Source of the DNA: Pachyseris speciosa
Taxonomy: Eukaryota; Cnidaria; Anthozoa; Scleractinia; Pachyseridae
Assembly (NCBI GenBank): GCA_016490735.1
Contig: JAEMWC010000385.1
Coordinates: forward strand, 65,001 to 129,000
Direction of reading: 5' to 3'
Length of the DNA stretch: 64,000 nt
Part shown: positions 1 through 11,379 of the stretch, in pieces
Numbering within the stretch: the stretch's first letter is position 1
Layout: every line of letters starts with the position of its first letter
The notes under the pieces: generated by a model
Database searches by the model: none
What the model saw: the letters and a program-made list of their open reading frames with translations, nothing else
Told to the model about the DNA's origin: nothing
Program-made: the position numbers and the translations under genes

Positions 1-195
1 GACATTATATTTAGTTTGATCCAGTAAATAACAAGTAATTTAAACTCCATGGCTTCTTTAAAGTCATTAATATTTTGACTCCTTCGTAAATTCGAACGTA
101 TTTCAATGGGGACATATCTCCCAGAGCAATTATTTTGAATTTGAATTTCATATTTTGACCCGAGATGTTTCAGGAATGAACCACGTTTATCACTG

Positions 196-276
196 AAGAG
201 AAGAGAAGAAAAGAGAAGAGAAGAGAAGAGAAGAGAAGAGAGGAGAAGAGAAGAGAAGAGAAGAGAAGAGAAGAGA
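196..276. repeat. GAAGA-type simple repeat
   Basis: Uninterrupted AAGAG pentamer repeat with a few variant units. It directly precedes the inverted pair of tRNA-like repeats. No coding signal. Confidence 0.9.
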
Positions 277-397
277 TGACAAGAGGAACAATAAACAACA
301 ACAAAAAAATATCACACTCAAATTTCAAATGAAGAATGATCCTTGCAGTTGTGAACGCAATTTATGCAATTGCGAAAAGAAGCCTGAAAAAAATTCA

Positions 398-445
398 GGA
401 CTTCAACGGGGTTTGAACCCGTGACCTCGCGATTACCGGTGCGAT

Positions 446-471
<26 letters not shown>
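398..471 (-). tRNA. tRNA-Thr(GGT)-like repeat, copy 1 (probable SINE head, not a functional tRNA)
   Basis: The 74-nt block folds as a tRNA: a 7-bp acceptor stem (GGCTTCA with TGAAGTC), D arm GCTC...GAGC, T arm ACGGG-TTCAAAC-CCCGT. The anticodon arm is wrong: TCGCA-CCGGTAA is followed by TCGCGA where TGCGA would pair, so one extra C sits in the 3' strand. The base before the GGT triplet is C instead of the universal U33. All copies in this window share the extra C, so they descend from one source. I treat it as a SINE-type repeat. Confidence 0.6.
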
Positions 472-482
<11 letters not shown>

Positions 483-509
483 TCAACGTCAACCAAAGCC
501 AACGTCAGT

Positions 510-583
510 GACTTCATAGCTCAGTTGGTTAGAGCATCGCACCGGTAATCGCGAGGTCACGGGTTCAAACCCCGTTGAAGTCC
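510..583 (+). tRNA. tRNA-Thr(GGT)-like repeat, copy 2
   Basis: Same 74-nt block as copy 1 in the opposite orientation, with the same extra C in the anticodon arm. The 5' end reads GACTTCA instead of GGCTTCA, which breaks or weakens the top of the acceptor stem. It is the right arm of the inverted pair. Confidence 0.55.
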
Positions 584-699
584 TGAATTTTTTTTCAGGT
601 TTCTTTTCGCAATTGCATAAATTGCGTTCACAACGGCGAGGATCATTCTTCATTTGATTTCATTTCCGCAGTTCATATATGATTTATTTCATATATCAT

Positions 700-754
700 T
701 CACACTCATTTCTTTCACTGGAAAATATGAACCCACAATTGACCTGCTCCCAAT

Positions 755-785
<31 letters not shown>

Positions 786-960
786 TATCGCACCGGTAAT
801 CGCGAGGTCACGGGTTCAAACCCCGTTGAAGTCCTGAATTTTTTTTCAGGCTTCTTTTCGCAATTGCATAAATTGCGTTCACAACTGCGAGGATCATTTT
901 TCATTTGATTTCATTTCCGCAGTTCATATATGATTCATTTCATATATCATTCACACACTC
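700..960 (+). mobile_element. tRNA-like SINE copy 3
   Basis: The tRNA-like block occupies 761-834. It is preceded by a leader (GAACCCACAATTGACCTGCTCCCAA) also seen before the copy at 59.2 kb, and followed by the tail TTCAGG...GCAATTGCATAAATTGCG...TTCATATATGATTCATTTC shared by all copies. The D stem has GAGT for GAGC. Shared leader, head and tail show that the repeating unit is larger than a tRNA. Confidence 0.7.
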
Positions 961-1100
961 AAATTTGATTGCAATATTTTATTTCTACCAATTTTATTGT
1001 CCTCTTTTTTTTCTGACGTACTGTATCACTCTACATTAGGTATTTTAAGCATTGTCATCTCCAATAATCGAGTTTGGGTTCAGAGCGGTATTTATTTATC

Positions 1101-2708
1101 TCAAAGTTCCTCGTCACAGTCCAACTCACGGGCAAACGAGCAGATGCTTCTTCTGTACTGCTGTTGCTTTTCCTAGAAAGAAAAAATTAGAAGTACCATA
1201 TATTACCGGCCAATACAATGTGACTATAATATTATTTGGAACTGACTTCACTACCTTTCATATTTTACCACGGCTGTTCCTTTGTTGACTTAACTGACCA
1301 AAGGCTACATATTAAGTTACCTAGGAGATAACTTTTGGATTTTGACCATGGGGAAACAAAACGGAAGATATGAAGTCGTAGTTAAACCCTACAGGGTTTT
1401 TGTGACAGTTTTGAAATTCTAGTTTGATTTTCTCTTGTTGTAGTTGGGTAGACAACGGTAAAATAATGTAAGACGAGAAAGAATCTTACTCGGCATTGTG
1501 ACCTCGTGTTTGGAACGAACTGAATACATAGGAGAGACCTAGTGTAATGGTTTACCATGCTTACCTCTCTGATGCTTGCGTCCTCAAACTCATCGAACTT
1601 CCGACGCCTCTAACATTAAGTAAAATATAATTTCTTTAGTTTTTCTTTCATGTTAGCTACTATAGTTGGGAGCTCACTCTGCTGGTAAATGTTTAATGCA
1701 GGCATAAACAAAAAGACGAGAAGGACGAGGAGTTGAAAAATAAGCAGCAAAATAGGCTGTGGAGCCTGTGGAGCAGGCTCCACAGGCTCTTGTCAATTGA
1801 TATTCTACCTATCTGTTATTGGCATGAGTATTTGGAAGTGGTCTTTTTCTTTAAGGCCACCAATGGTGTTGTTTGTGTATCACATGACGTGCTCCGGTCC
1901 CTGAACGCATTGTTCCCACAAGGTTCACTAGAGCAAGCGCTAGCAATGCAAAATCTTTCAGACCAAAGAAGTGCCGTACTTCTACTTATCAACACTCTTT
2001 TTTTGTAAGAACTTCTAGAATCTGGAACGCTCTCCCCCTGCAGTTAAGATATGAACATGTAACTCCAAACCAATTTAAATCTCTGCTCTCCTCATACTAC
2101 AAAGATGCACTTATCTCGCGCCTCGATATTGAGGACCCTAGATCCTGGAAATCTGTCCGCTTAAAATGTAATACGCCACGCAACCTTTCAGAGCCTATTT
2201 CGTGTTGTTATTAGTTTACTATATTTTACTATTTTATTCGAGCGTTTAGAAATTTGTTAATCTTGGGCCCACAATAATTGGCGTCAGCTGTTGTTGACAC
2301 CCTGCCTTAACCACGTATTTGTTTATTTTTTTGTGTACGTCGTCATGTTTTTGTTAATAGTTTCTTTAGAAGGCGAAGTTAAATAAATAAAAATAAATAA
2401 ATGAATAAAAATAAGAAAGAGGAAACTTGGGCAATAAAAGGGTTTTGCTAAAGGATACAGTTATGGTTCACATACCCGGTGATTAGATTGACTTAGGACT
2501 TAGTCTTTCAGAGACGCGTAAATGACATAATATCTCTTAAGGATCTGGCTGTAAGTACTCAAAGATCAACCACTCACAACTAAAGTACAGCACGTTTTTG
2601 ACCTACTTTAAGACGGCCTTTTATTCCAGGTACCAGGCTATCAACATGCATCATCGTGGCTATGAAGAGAAGAAGGAAAACACAACGCACTGCAGCAGTC
2701 TTCTTCAT
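1101..2708 (-). CDS. Small secreted peptide precursor, copy A (two exons)
   Basis: Not a family I recognise. Exon 1 is 2708-2607 (34 codons, phase 0, donor AAA|GTAGGT). It begins with a clear signal peptide, MKKTAAVRCVFLLLFIAT. Exon 2 is 1172-1101, behind the acceptor TTTTTTCTTTCTAG, also phase 0. The model gives 57 aa. After a dibasic RR, exon 2 encodes SICSFARELDC then DEEL and a stop, so a two-Cys loop follows a possible proprotein cleavage site. Copy B has GGA where copy A has this TGA, so A is shorter at the C terminus. The 1.4-kb intron holds a LINE tail in the opposite orientation. A middle exon cannot be excluded. Confidence 0.5.
1733..2400 (+). mobile_element. 3' end of a non-LTR retrotransposon (LINE), fragment
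   Basis: The frame at 1733-2008 carries LPICYWHEYLEVVFFFKATNG, then shifts by one in a T run near 2001 to RTSRIWNALPLQLRYE, followed by LDIEDPRSWKSVRLKCN and a stop near 2215. This is the usual C terminus of coral LINE reverse transcriptases: a W-N-x-L-P motif and a DPRxWK block. A 3' UTR of about 170 bases ends in an AATAAATAAAAATAAAT tail near 2383, typical of LINE 3' ends. It is 5'-truncated and frameshifted, and lies antisense in the intron of peptide gene A. Confidence 0.75.
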
Positions 2709-3273
2709 TTTCAAACCTTATAAATGTTCTCAGATATTAGTTGGCCCTTAAAACGTTTGAACACTACTTTCGCTTCTCGGGAAGTTATGTTATTGCATTC
2801 TTGATAGCTTACTCAAAATTTTGCTTAGTCGTGCTGAGCTGGCCAATCAAGTGCCGGAACGGTTGATTGCAGTGATGGCTATTCAAAAGAAGACGACACC
2901 TAACCTGAGTAGACCTGACAACTGTCTGCTTTCGTTTTGATTGGCTTGTTGATTGTGGTAGACATCTTTGTGACGGTGGAACAGCTTATTGCTTATGAAA
3001 GATTTTGTAATTGGCGCTTATAGACCTTATAGTTTAGAGAAGCCCTAAATATATGGAGATATAACGTCGATTTCATTCTTTTCTTTACGTAAAAGTAAAA
3101 GTAAAAGTAAAATTAAAAGTAGTGCTAAGCTATAAATCCAGTGTTGCCGAAATTTCTGCACCAGTGCTACTTATTTCGCTGCCTGTTATAACGAGAATGA
3201 AGTTTATTAAGGAAGAAAAGGAAAATAACGCAAGAAATTGTTGTTGGATTTGTAATATAAACTGACAGTATAC

Positions 3274-3505
3274 GTTTCTAGATATTTCTGTTCGTAGGGT
3301 GAATGAGCAAAAACCTGGGTGCCGGTTTCGGTTAATTGCACGTTTTCCATAACAAATTGTTTGTCTTGCCAAAAAACAGCTGAAAATCGCATAAGTTTCT
3401 AGATATTTCTGTTTTGTGTTAATGAGCAAAAACGTGGGTGCCGGTTTCGGTCAAGTAGTTTTCCATAACAACTCATTTGTCCTACCTAAAAACAGCTGAG
3501 AATCT
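3274..3505. repeat. Tandem duplication, unit about 121 bp
   Basis: Two adjacent copies start with GTTTCTAGATATTTCTGTT at 3274 and 3395 and share GAGCAAAAACnTGGGTGCCGG and AAACAGCTGA. The copies differ by substitutions and small indels. No coding signal. It lies upstream of peptide gene A. Confidence 0.8.
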
Positions 3506-4492
3506 CTGTGATACTTTGCTTGGGTTGCTGGTTCCGAGTTTTCCGAGTTTATTTTGCTGGTTGTTTTTAAACGAAACAATTACGGGGGAAAAGTTCGAGT
3601 TAACATAATAATAATTATAATCTTACCACTTTCTTAGGAAGGAATTTCGCTCGTATGTCATAAAAACTGTTGTCAAAAAATATCTGAAGAAATGTTTCAA
3701 TTTAACTCTCTCCCAGGAGCTGAGCATTAAAACGTCAGCTTACCGTTACCATTCAAAATGAGGGTTTTTATTGAAGTGAAGGATCCCAAGGACTATGGTT
3801 TAACTTTTATTGAGAAATTTTTGTGCGCAGCCTGTAGAACCTATTAATTAAAAAAATTCTCTTCGTTTCGAGTGTTTTGAGCAAACTGTATTTCGAATAT
3901 TTGACTGGACTGGACTTGACGTGGAAAACGAGGAAGTATACAGTAACAAACAAACAAGATTACATAATGATATTAACAGCCAGTATTAGAACGGACATGT
4001 ACACATAACATAAAACTTGATGCATTGTAAACCGATGAGAGAAAAATGTTATTGCACCGCATCTTGTTTTTCTTTTACAAGAGCAATAATAGAAGCTTAT
4101 GTCGTCGGCAAAAGACGGGGCTTAACCATGAGGCAAACTGCAATGGTTTGAATGCGCCCGCGAAAATGTGCGTCCAAATAACGCAAGAAATTGTGCCAGG
4201 TTTGGATCACGTTACATGGTGTTTAACTTTCTGTTAAAGAGCTTGCTTCGGTATGAAAAGCACACCCAAAGACAAGGCATGTTTCGTGGCCACATCTTGG
4301 TGGTTTTGATAAAAGTCAGATAGAATGAGTGGATCCTTCTTTACATGCTTGTGGTAATATGTGTACTTCCTTTGCTGCCATTTTTCTTGAAAATGTCCTT
4401 ATGATTTGCATATGCACGCGGTTTTGGATTTTTTTATTTACTTATGCTCAAGTTAAAATTGTGGCTTTGTGTGGCTTTCTTTAGACGATAAT

Positions 4493-5364
4493 GGCTGTGG
4501 TCACACTTGGGATTTTACGTTAGTAAAAGACTTTAACCGTGGTAAAAAGGATGTAAAAAAACTTTACTATAGTAAAACTCATTAGTTGACTTAACACGTT
4601 CCAGATGGTTTCCTAAGAGAAATGTGTCACTCAAATGGTGAGCCTGGGGACAGGTGATAATTCTTACGACTGAATGTTTTATTTTTCATCCAGTTGCGTG
4701 ACTGTCTGTACATCTTTATCTCTAATTCTGCTGGATGGAACCCCGTAATGGAACCCCAACGTGTTATTTCTTTAATTGTCGCTCTTTTGTTTCTGATTAT
4801 TGCCATCAGAAAGGCCCAGAGATTGAGATACAGAACAGATAGAAGAAATTTGGCTACACGGAATAAAAAACACTTGAATTGAATGATTTACTTCTAAATT
4901 TATGCTCGACTCACAAATGAAACACGAACATCAGATGTAGGTGTATGATTCCTTGAAATCCAGAATTTACTGTGGACTTACCTCGAATGAAAGCGAAAAT
5001 TGTCTGACCACTGTGACATCTCTACTGTACTGTTTGGCGCGAAAAAAGGAAAAGAATAGGCTGGCGGCGCTGAAAATACATGTATAAGTATTCAGCAACG
5101 TGACACTCAAGGAACGCATCTCAAATAATGCGACAAGATGTCAACTGAATAAACAAAGTTTAGATATATCAGCGATAAACCATATCGTTTTAGGAAAGTT
5201 TACTACGGTAAACTTTGCTTTCATCCTACCGCCGTTGCCACCGCAACAGACTAGATCTGTGTTTACCATAGTAAAATGAGAAAAGCCGGTCACATTAGAA
5301 AACGTGTTTACAGTAGTAAACTCGACTTTACTATAGTAAAAAAAGCCCAAGTGTGACCACAGCC
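4493..5364. mobile_element. 872-bp TIR DNA transposon (non-autonomous)
   Basis: The ends are GGCTGTGGTCACACTTGGG and its reverse complement, and the inverted similarity continues inwards through TTTTACT..TAGTAAA. The element is flanked by AAT on both sides (4490-4492 and 5365-5367), a 3-bp target duplication as in PIF/Harbinger elements. A 62-codon frame at 4694 has a hydrophobic stretch followed by basic residues (KAQRLRYRTDRR) but no transposase domain I can name. Confidence 0.75.
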
Positions 5365-6357
5365 AATGAGGCGATTTAAGGAAATCGTTGTGGAAATTTC
5401 TCTTGTTAAATATTTTCAGTGACAGCAATTTTAATTTGCTTTATTGCTTTGCTTGTTAAAATAATTTCCATACCCTAATAAACATATGGTGGGAAATTCG
5501 TTTATATTTATTCTAATACAAGTTTTTCTGTTCATTTACTGTTCACTGATATATATGTATACGTGTTTAATTTAAAATGGTAGGATTACTTTTCTTCCAT
5601 GGTTTGCAAAGGACTGAATAAATCAAATTAAAAAAAAAAAGAAAACACAGAACTCCTGTGCTCACAGGTGACAAAAAAATTAACTGAAAACGTTTTGCAT
5701 GAATTCAGCAAGCATAAGGTTATTTATATCATGGACTGAAGTTTCACTTCAAGAAATAATCAGAGGGTTCTTCGTAGGCCGCGTTTTTCTTTCATGCTAT
5801 ATTTCATGTGTGAGAGAAAATAAAGGCAAGATATTTTTCGAAGAGGGCAAGAGCGGTTCACTAATAACTGAAGGTGTCAGAAACGCGCACGATTAGTACA
5901 TGTAGATCCCCTTTTTTCTTTTGTTTTCGAACAAGTCAGATTTCGGCTTTAAGGCCCTTAGATACAGGCTTCATAAACCTCACCGCCATAATTTAAATTC
6001 GATGTTTACTCCCTTTAGAGCTAAACCACACAGGACTTTATTGCCTTTCCCTCTAAACAGTGGAAGGTAAGTTTCGTTGGTATTGAGCTTTAAAAGCGAG
6101 GGGCTAATGAGTTGAGTTCTTCGAAAAGAATAGGGGACGCAGTTCCCGGTGTTTTAACCTGAGATGCTACAGCAGTGAAGCGCTTTTATAAAGAAAAAAA
6201 AAATAGCCGAGGCACTCCAAAAAATTCATTTAACTTTCTTTGCAGCATTTTATTTCCTTCATCTATAATTTAACATATTTTCTATATCCCTTTTCTTTAA
6301 CTTCCATTGACAAGCTGTACCGTGAGGATTTCAAGGATCAGGCGCCATTTCCAGTAA

Positions 6358-7384
6358 TCAAGCCTGGTTCCAGGACGACGTTTGTTCAACTCCAAGCTCC
6401 CTGTCACAGTCCAACTCACGGGCAACTGAGCAGATGCTTCTTCGGTAGTACTGTTGCTTCTCCTAGAAAGGAAATACAAACAATAGATATACTAACCGTA
6501 GAGTAACTGAAATTCAATTCCAAACGTACATCGAAGGCATTTAGTCCTTATTAAACTCGCTCTTTGTTTGACGGAACTAACTCAACCATTGATTAATTGA
6601 GAATAATTTAATAACCAAGAGTTTAAAAGAAAACAAATATTAAGGTGTGAAATCGTAACTTAAGCCTTAAATTTCGATCTGGCGGCTTTGAAGTTGAGGA
6701 AAAAAGAGAAAAATTTACCGTCTTTTCCTTTGGTATACCGACAACAGTGCGAAAGTGTGTTAAAATGGACGACGCAAGCACGGACACTGACAGAAATTGT
6801 TTTCTCACTTGAGCACCGCTTGTTGTAACTTACTCGTTGATGCAAGAAGTGAAAGTTTTTTGGATTAAGTTTTGAAATACGAAAATTTGAATCGAATTAT
6901 CTGAAGTGGTTTGGTTTTGTGAAAGGCATTTATGTGATCTCACTGCTTAATCTTGAAGGAAGGGTTTTTATTAACTCAATGATGCTGTCTTGGGATTTAA
7001 ACTTAAATTTATATAGTTGGAAAGGCGAGAAACAACCGAAGACAAACGCAGCCTGCAGAAAGTACATAAAATGTAAATCATGTTCAGAATTTCTGTAACA
7101 TACGATGGCTCCAAACGATAGTTTCTTAGAATAAATTACAGCGATGGTAATCTGCAGGAAAAGAAAGTAAAGGTTGTCTTTTAATGGTGCCAAACGTGAG
7201 TAATTAAAAGCTTAGTTGTCGAAGCCCTGAGAGTTTATAACTATGAGAGGTTTTAATTCACCTGTTTGTCAGGCGGGCTGGGTGGATGAGTTGCAAAGGG
7301 CCCGAAAGCTCCAGCATGTACACTGAACAATGAGCATGCTTGTAGCAAAAGAACAATGCAATACAGCGCTGTACTCTTTTTCAT
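6358..7384 (-). CDS. Small secreted peptide precursor, copy B (two exons)
   Basis: Family unknown. Exon 1 (7384-7262, 41 codons, phase 0, donor CAG|GTGAAT) starts with the signal peptide MKKSTALYCIVLLLQACS and continues into a short Pro-rich spacer (THPPSPPDKQ). Exon 2 (6462-6358) follows the acceptor TTTCCTTTCTAG in phase 0 and encodes EKQQYYRRSICSVARELDCD, then an acidic/Ser tail ending WNQA and a stop. The total is 75 aa. The predicted mature part after RR has two Cys separated by eight residues. Copies A, B and C keep this splice acceptor and the RRSIC core. I chose this frame over the one reading EEASAQLPVSW because phases agree with exon 1 in both A and B and the stop falls cleanly. Expression is untested. 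Confidence 0.55.
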
Positions 7385-7475
7385 CTCGGCTGTTTAAGGA
7401 TTAGTTTCTGCGATGTCAGGTTTCGCTCCTAACCAACTGTGTGTTGCAGCTGCTTTTCGAAGGAAGCTTCTTTCT

Positions 7476-7482
7476 CTTTATA
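7476..7482 (-). promoter_or_regulatory. TATA box of peptide gene B
   Basis: TATAAAG on the minus strand, 92 bp upstream of the ATG. The same CTTTATAACTAAGT block is kept upstream of copy C (near 20541), so the core promoter was part of the duplication. Confidence 0.45.
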
Positions 7483-7641
7483 ACTAAGTAAATATACAGG
7501 GCAGCTGTTAAGTTTTATGAAAACATGCGTGGTAATTACTGGGATCAGTTGTCATACTGACTTAACACAATACTTCTCTACATTGACAGGCAGGTTATGG
7601 AGTTGACATTTACTTCCGCGCTAATTGAGAGCAGAGTTTAA

Positions 7642-8072
7642 AGTGCCTATGAAGCGAAATTTGTTTCTCGCTAATTTTAAAGTTTAATCCATAAAACTCA
7701 ACATTCCAAAATTTGACGTGCTCTTGATTAAAATTGGTGATTTTACAAGCGTTTGAAAATGGCATTTGAATCGCGCGGCCAAAAAGACACGTGACAGTAG
7801 CTGTGACGTAATTTTGGGGACAAGTATTCCAACTATTTCACTATATTTCTTAAGCGCAAACACATTTTTGTACCCAAAATGACGTCACATCATAGAATTT
7901 CGCGAATAAACTCGACCCAGACCCCTGACCATTTTTAAAGGCAAAATAGCCCAACTTCAAATGCTCGAAAGATCGCCAATTTTAATCACGAGCACCTCAA
8001 ATTTTGAGATTCTTGCGTTTTTAGGGGTAAACTTTAAAATTAGCAAGAAACAAATTTTGCTTCATAGGCACT
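7642..8072. mobile_element. TTAA-flanked MITE (piggyBac-type)
   Basis: AGTGCCTATGAAGC at the left matches the reverse complement of the right end, GCTTCATAGGCACT, with long extended TIRs covering AAATTTGTTTCTnGCTAATTTTAAAGTTT. TTAA flanks both ends exactly (7638-7641 and 8073-8076), the target site of piggyBac transposases. No transposase frame. Confidence 0.8.
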
Positions 8073-8079
8073 TTAATTA

Positions 8080-11000
8080 CTTAAAGTCGAAGACAAGAGA
8101 AAATAACGCCAGAAATATATGTTTATTCCACAACGAGGTTTTTTAAATGAAATGCCTGCGACCGAAGCAAGGAAATATGGAATTTCCTATCCTCAGATGC
8201 TTTAGACGAAGGATTGGAACATTCAGCAATGAATCAAATCCCCCGTCGTATGATGAGCCCTGCGTGTTGTTTTAAGCAAAGGATACAGTTTTTTGAAAAA
8301 AAAAATTCCACCTTTGAGCATAAAACAGCCATAAAACAGCCATATTTTGCCCATAAAATGCCAAACCGAGTGAGAAAAACGAAAAAAACACGAATTTTAG
8401 CATTTTTGATTAAGCTCAGATCATGTCTTTTAGCGGAGCTCCGGCGGCCCGAAGGGCACCCAAGCGGAGCACCATACCTATAGAAAACCGTCAACTGCTT
8501 TTCTCATGGCAATCATGGCTAGCGGTATTGCTCGTGGTCGCTTACGCACGACGACGACGACGACGTTGTCCAATAATTAATAATATCCTAATATATAATA
8601 ATCATAATAGTCCAACATGGAGGTCATACTCTACCTGGCCCAGCTGTCTACTGCGTACGTCTTTGATACTGGACATTCATCTTATAGCCAATTAACAGAT
8701 TGGCACCTGTCAAAACAAGGTATCCGCTGACCAGTGTCACGTAACCATATCGTGGGCTTAAGTTTAGACCTAATCGGGGTCAGCTGTTTCTTTGAAGTTG
8801 AACGCTGACCAGGTACTTGCTTTCGATCGCAGGCTCAAGCCAGGTGTGGACACCCAAACCAAAACAAGGCTTAATTGTTTGCGCGCTTTCTGGGGCTCGT
8901 AATTTCACATTGCGTTGGTTTCTTCATTTTGAGCAAAAGAACTTCATCTTCTTCGATCAAAATTTGTCTTTTAATTCGCGTAAAAGGCATAAAAATCAAG
9001 AACTTGTCAAAAGAGACTCCGGAAGGTGAATTTTCAAGTAATAAAAGGAGGAGAGAAAGATTTTTCTCAGGAAAAGTTTCAAACTCGGATCGATTGTGTA
9101 GTTGAAAACAAAATAGTTCAACGATTCAAGGGCTTTCACTTTACCGCGGCATCTTGCACCTCACCAAGAAAGGTCAATTAACAGTTCACGGGCATCAATG
9201 GGAGGAACGAGTAGCTCAAACTCTGTGGAAGAAGCTCTTTCTTTGGACAAACCGTTTGCTATTTTTGCGGATGCTTGTTTTTACTTTACTGAAGCTTACG
9301 TATTTTCAAGTGGTAGAAACCTCTACAACACAGGACAGTGAGGTAAATTAAATAAATTGAAGCTTAACATTTAGTTTAATCGTCGTTACTTTTGTTCAGG
9401 AATGGAACTTGTATTTTTCTCTCGACTGGATATAAATAATAAACATCTGTACTCGTTTTGGACGCAAGACGTTGTTTTGTGAAAGCGAACGAGTATTTTT
9501 ACTGTGCTTGGCTGACTGTTTTTCGACCTCGGTGCCTCAACAGCGTTAAGAAACTTTTATCCTTATCTTATTAACACGTATTCGCAATGAGTCCTCTTAA
9601 GATTAAGGATTAAAGCTAACGTTCGGTGGCTGAACGGACAAACAATATTTGGACCAAACACTAGACAGAGCGAGTCCACAGAACGCGAAGCTCCGCGCGC
9701 CGAAGAGGCGCCCGAGGAGCACCATGGTTAAGAAAATATGGTAACCCATCTGCTCGAGAAAATTTGGTTTTGGTCACCGTACGACCGACCGTACGACCGA
9801 GCGTACGCCTACCCCTCCATGTATGCCAAGTGAAAATTCAGACTCGAGATAAACCTGAAATCGTTGGAAAAACGAATAAAAAATCTGAAGACAATAAGAG
9901 AGGAAACTTATGATCTTTTAGCGGTATCGGCATTGTATTTTCTGGGCCGTAGGCGGACGAAAATTGTTACCGAGGCAATGCCGGTTAAAAAAGAACACCT
10001 TTTGAAAATAATGTATGTCCTCTTACAGGAACCTCAAACAAATGCTTAACGCAACTGTGAAACTGGAGAGCCTGCTTTATATTTTCTTAAGACACACACA
10101 ATAAAAAAAATACCATAAACTCTACATTTTTACCGTGGCTAGTGCCCTGATCAAATGCATGTGCACATCTCAAAATCTGATAGAAAGTGTCAATAACTAG
10201 CGCAATTCACACTTCATTGATAAGGACTGTAAACAATCCACGTTTTGCCCTATCACTTTGATTAATTCTCGAGTTTTTGTTTGTTTGTTTGTTAGTATGA
10301 ACCGGTAAGGATCAACGTTACTTTGGATATTTTTGCTTGCTGTGTACGTGTCTGCGAGGGAAATTTGTTTTTAAAAACTTTAATTATAAAATCTGACATA
10401 AAGTTGTCAAAAAGCTGTCAAAAATGTCAAAAACCAGCGCGCTTCATTTGAAAAAGTTTTAGAGATCTTCGTCGAAAGCGGCCTGTAAACAACAATTAAG
10501 TTTCGCCGTCTATAAAAATGTCGTCTTTAATTTGTTTGAACCCGTAAGAAACAGCGTTCGATGTTAAAAACAGGTTGACTGGCTAGCTGGCTGTGTTAAC
10601 ATGTTGACGGGTCTGCGAGAGAAATGTTCGTGTGGTTTGGCAAGCGCTTTCTTCGTTAACTGGATGATTTTTTGCAACTGAGAATCATTAACTGAAGAAA
10701 ATTTTTCGGAAGACATGAGAGGTAACAGTAAAACTAACAAAGCACTTTAGGGTTTTGTGTCTGCTTAGCCAAGGAAAGATTTTGTGGGAAACGGTGCTAT
10801 TATTCAGCTCTGCCGTGTTCCGAGGGATTGCTGCCTGTGATTCCTGTTGGCTGCTCTAAACTGGTGCGGACCTCTTTTTTGTCTTTTCTACGGGCATTTA
10901 TGTCAAAATTGCTTAGCAATTTTTCTAGCTTAATAAAAGATATTTTTGCTACTTTTCGCAATTTCTCAACCTTCTCCAAGGATCTTCGAAGAAAAATTAA

Positions 11001-11330
11001 TTCTTTGTGCTACAATTGTATGTGGTCTTGTTTAATTTCTCCACCATCTCCAAGAATCTTCGAACAAACATTCCGCTTTGATCCGCTTTGAATTCCTTTA
11101 CGCTTTTATCTGAAAGTAGTTTGGACTCAAGAATGTCTGTCTTTTTCTTTTCTCTCTTCGTTTTCCCTGCTGCTGCTCAATTTTTTTGGAAACAAATTGA
11201 ACTGGCCCAAGGAAAGCCATGCGAAGTTACTCGGCGATTTTAGGCTAAGCCTGGCTAAATTGATTTAATTGGATTTGATTTGAGATTTGTAATTAGTAGG
11301 CGAAGAGCCACCTTTTGGAAGTACTACTAA
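8080..11330. other. Intergenic stretch, no supported gene
   Basis: Contains short frames up to 90 codons without recognisable domains, two GC-rich repeats of the type GGAGCTCCGGCGGCCCGAAG (near 8435 and 9690), a CGACGACGACG run near 8550 and repeated CGTACGACCG near 9780. Near 11270-11335 an AGTAGGCGAAGAGCCACC segment leads into the TTA repeat and looks like a retroelement 3' tail. I see no exon with both splice sites and coding signal. Confidence 0.4.
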
Positions 11331-11336
11331 TAAATC

Positions 11337-11376
<40 letters not shown>
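11337..11376. repeat. (ATT)n microsatellite
   Basis: About 13 uninterrupted ATT units following AATAAATCG. The position after AGTACTACTAATAAATCG suggests the tail of a degraded non-LTR element rather than a free microsatellite. Confidence 0.85.
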
Positions 11377-11377
<1 letters not shown>

Positions 11378-11379
11378 AA

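Larger units (their letters stand above)
326..660. repeat. Inverted pair of tRNA-like SINE copies
   Basis: Two copies of the same tRNA-like repeat lie tail-out and head to head. The left arm (about 326-480) is the reverse complement of the right arm (about 495-655): both contain the tRNA-like block, the flanking CCTGAA...TTCAGG stretch and the GCAATTGCATAAATTGCG tail. The centre is a short GTTGGTCAACGTC-type palindrome. The pair could fold into a hairpin with arms of about 155 bp. Confidence 0.85.
5522..7512. repeat. Duplicated block carrying peptide gene B (partner at 18.5-20.6 kb)
   Basis: This block is collinear and clearly similar with 18553-20572 in direct orientation. Shared landmarks are TTTTTCTGTTCATTTACTG at the left, the AGAAATAATCAGAGGGTTC segment, exon 2, exon 1 and the CTTTATAACTAAGT promoter segment at the right. 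The duplication therefore includes promoter, both exons and 3' flank. Confidence 0.8.

Noticed and set aside
398..471. Functional tRNA-Thr gene
   Set aside because: An extra C breaks the anticodon stem, U33 is C, and the unit repeats with conserved flanks like a SINE.
6297..6479. Alternative reading of peptide exon 2 (EEASAQLPVSW frame)
   Set aside because: It is open in all three copies, but its phase does not match exon 1 in A and B, whereas the RRSIC frame does. Kept as the main alternative.
8423..8695. 90-codon plus frame with ARRRRRR stretch
   Set aside because: Encoded by a CGACGACGACG run within a GC-rich dispersed repeat; no splice or domain support.
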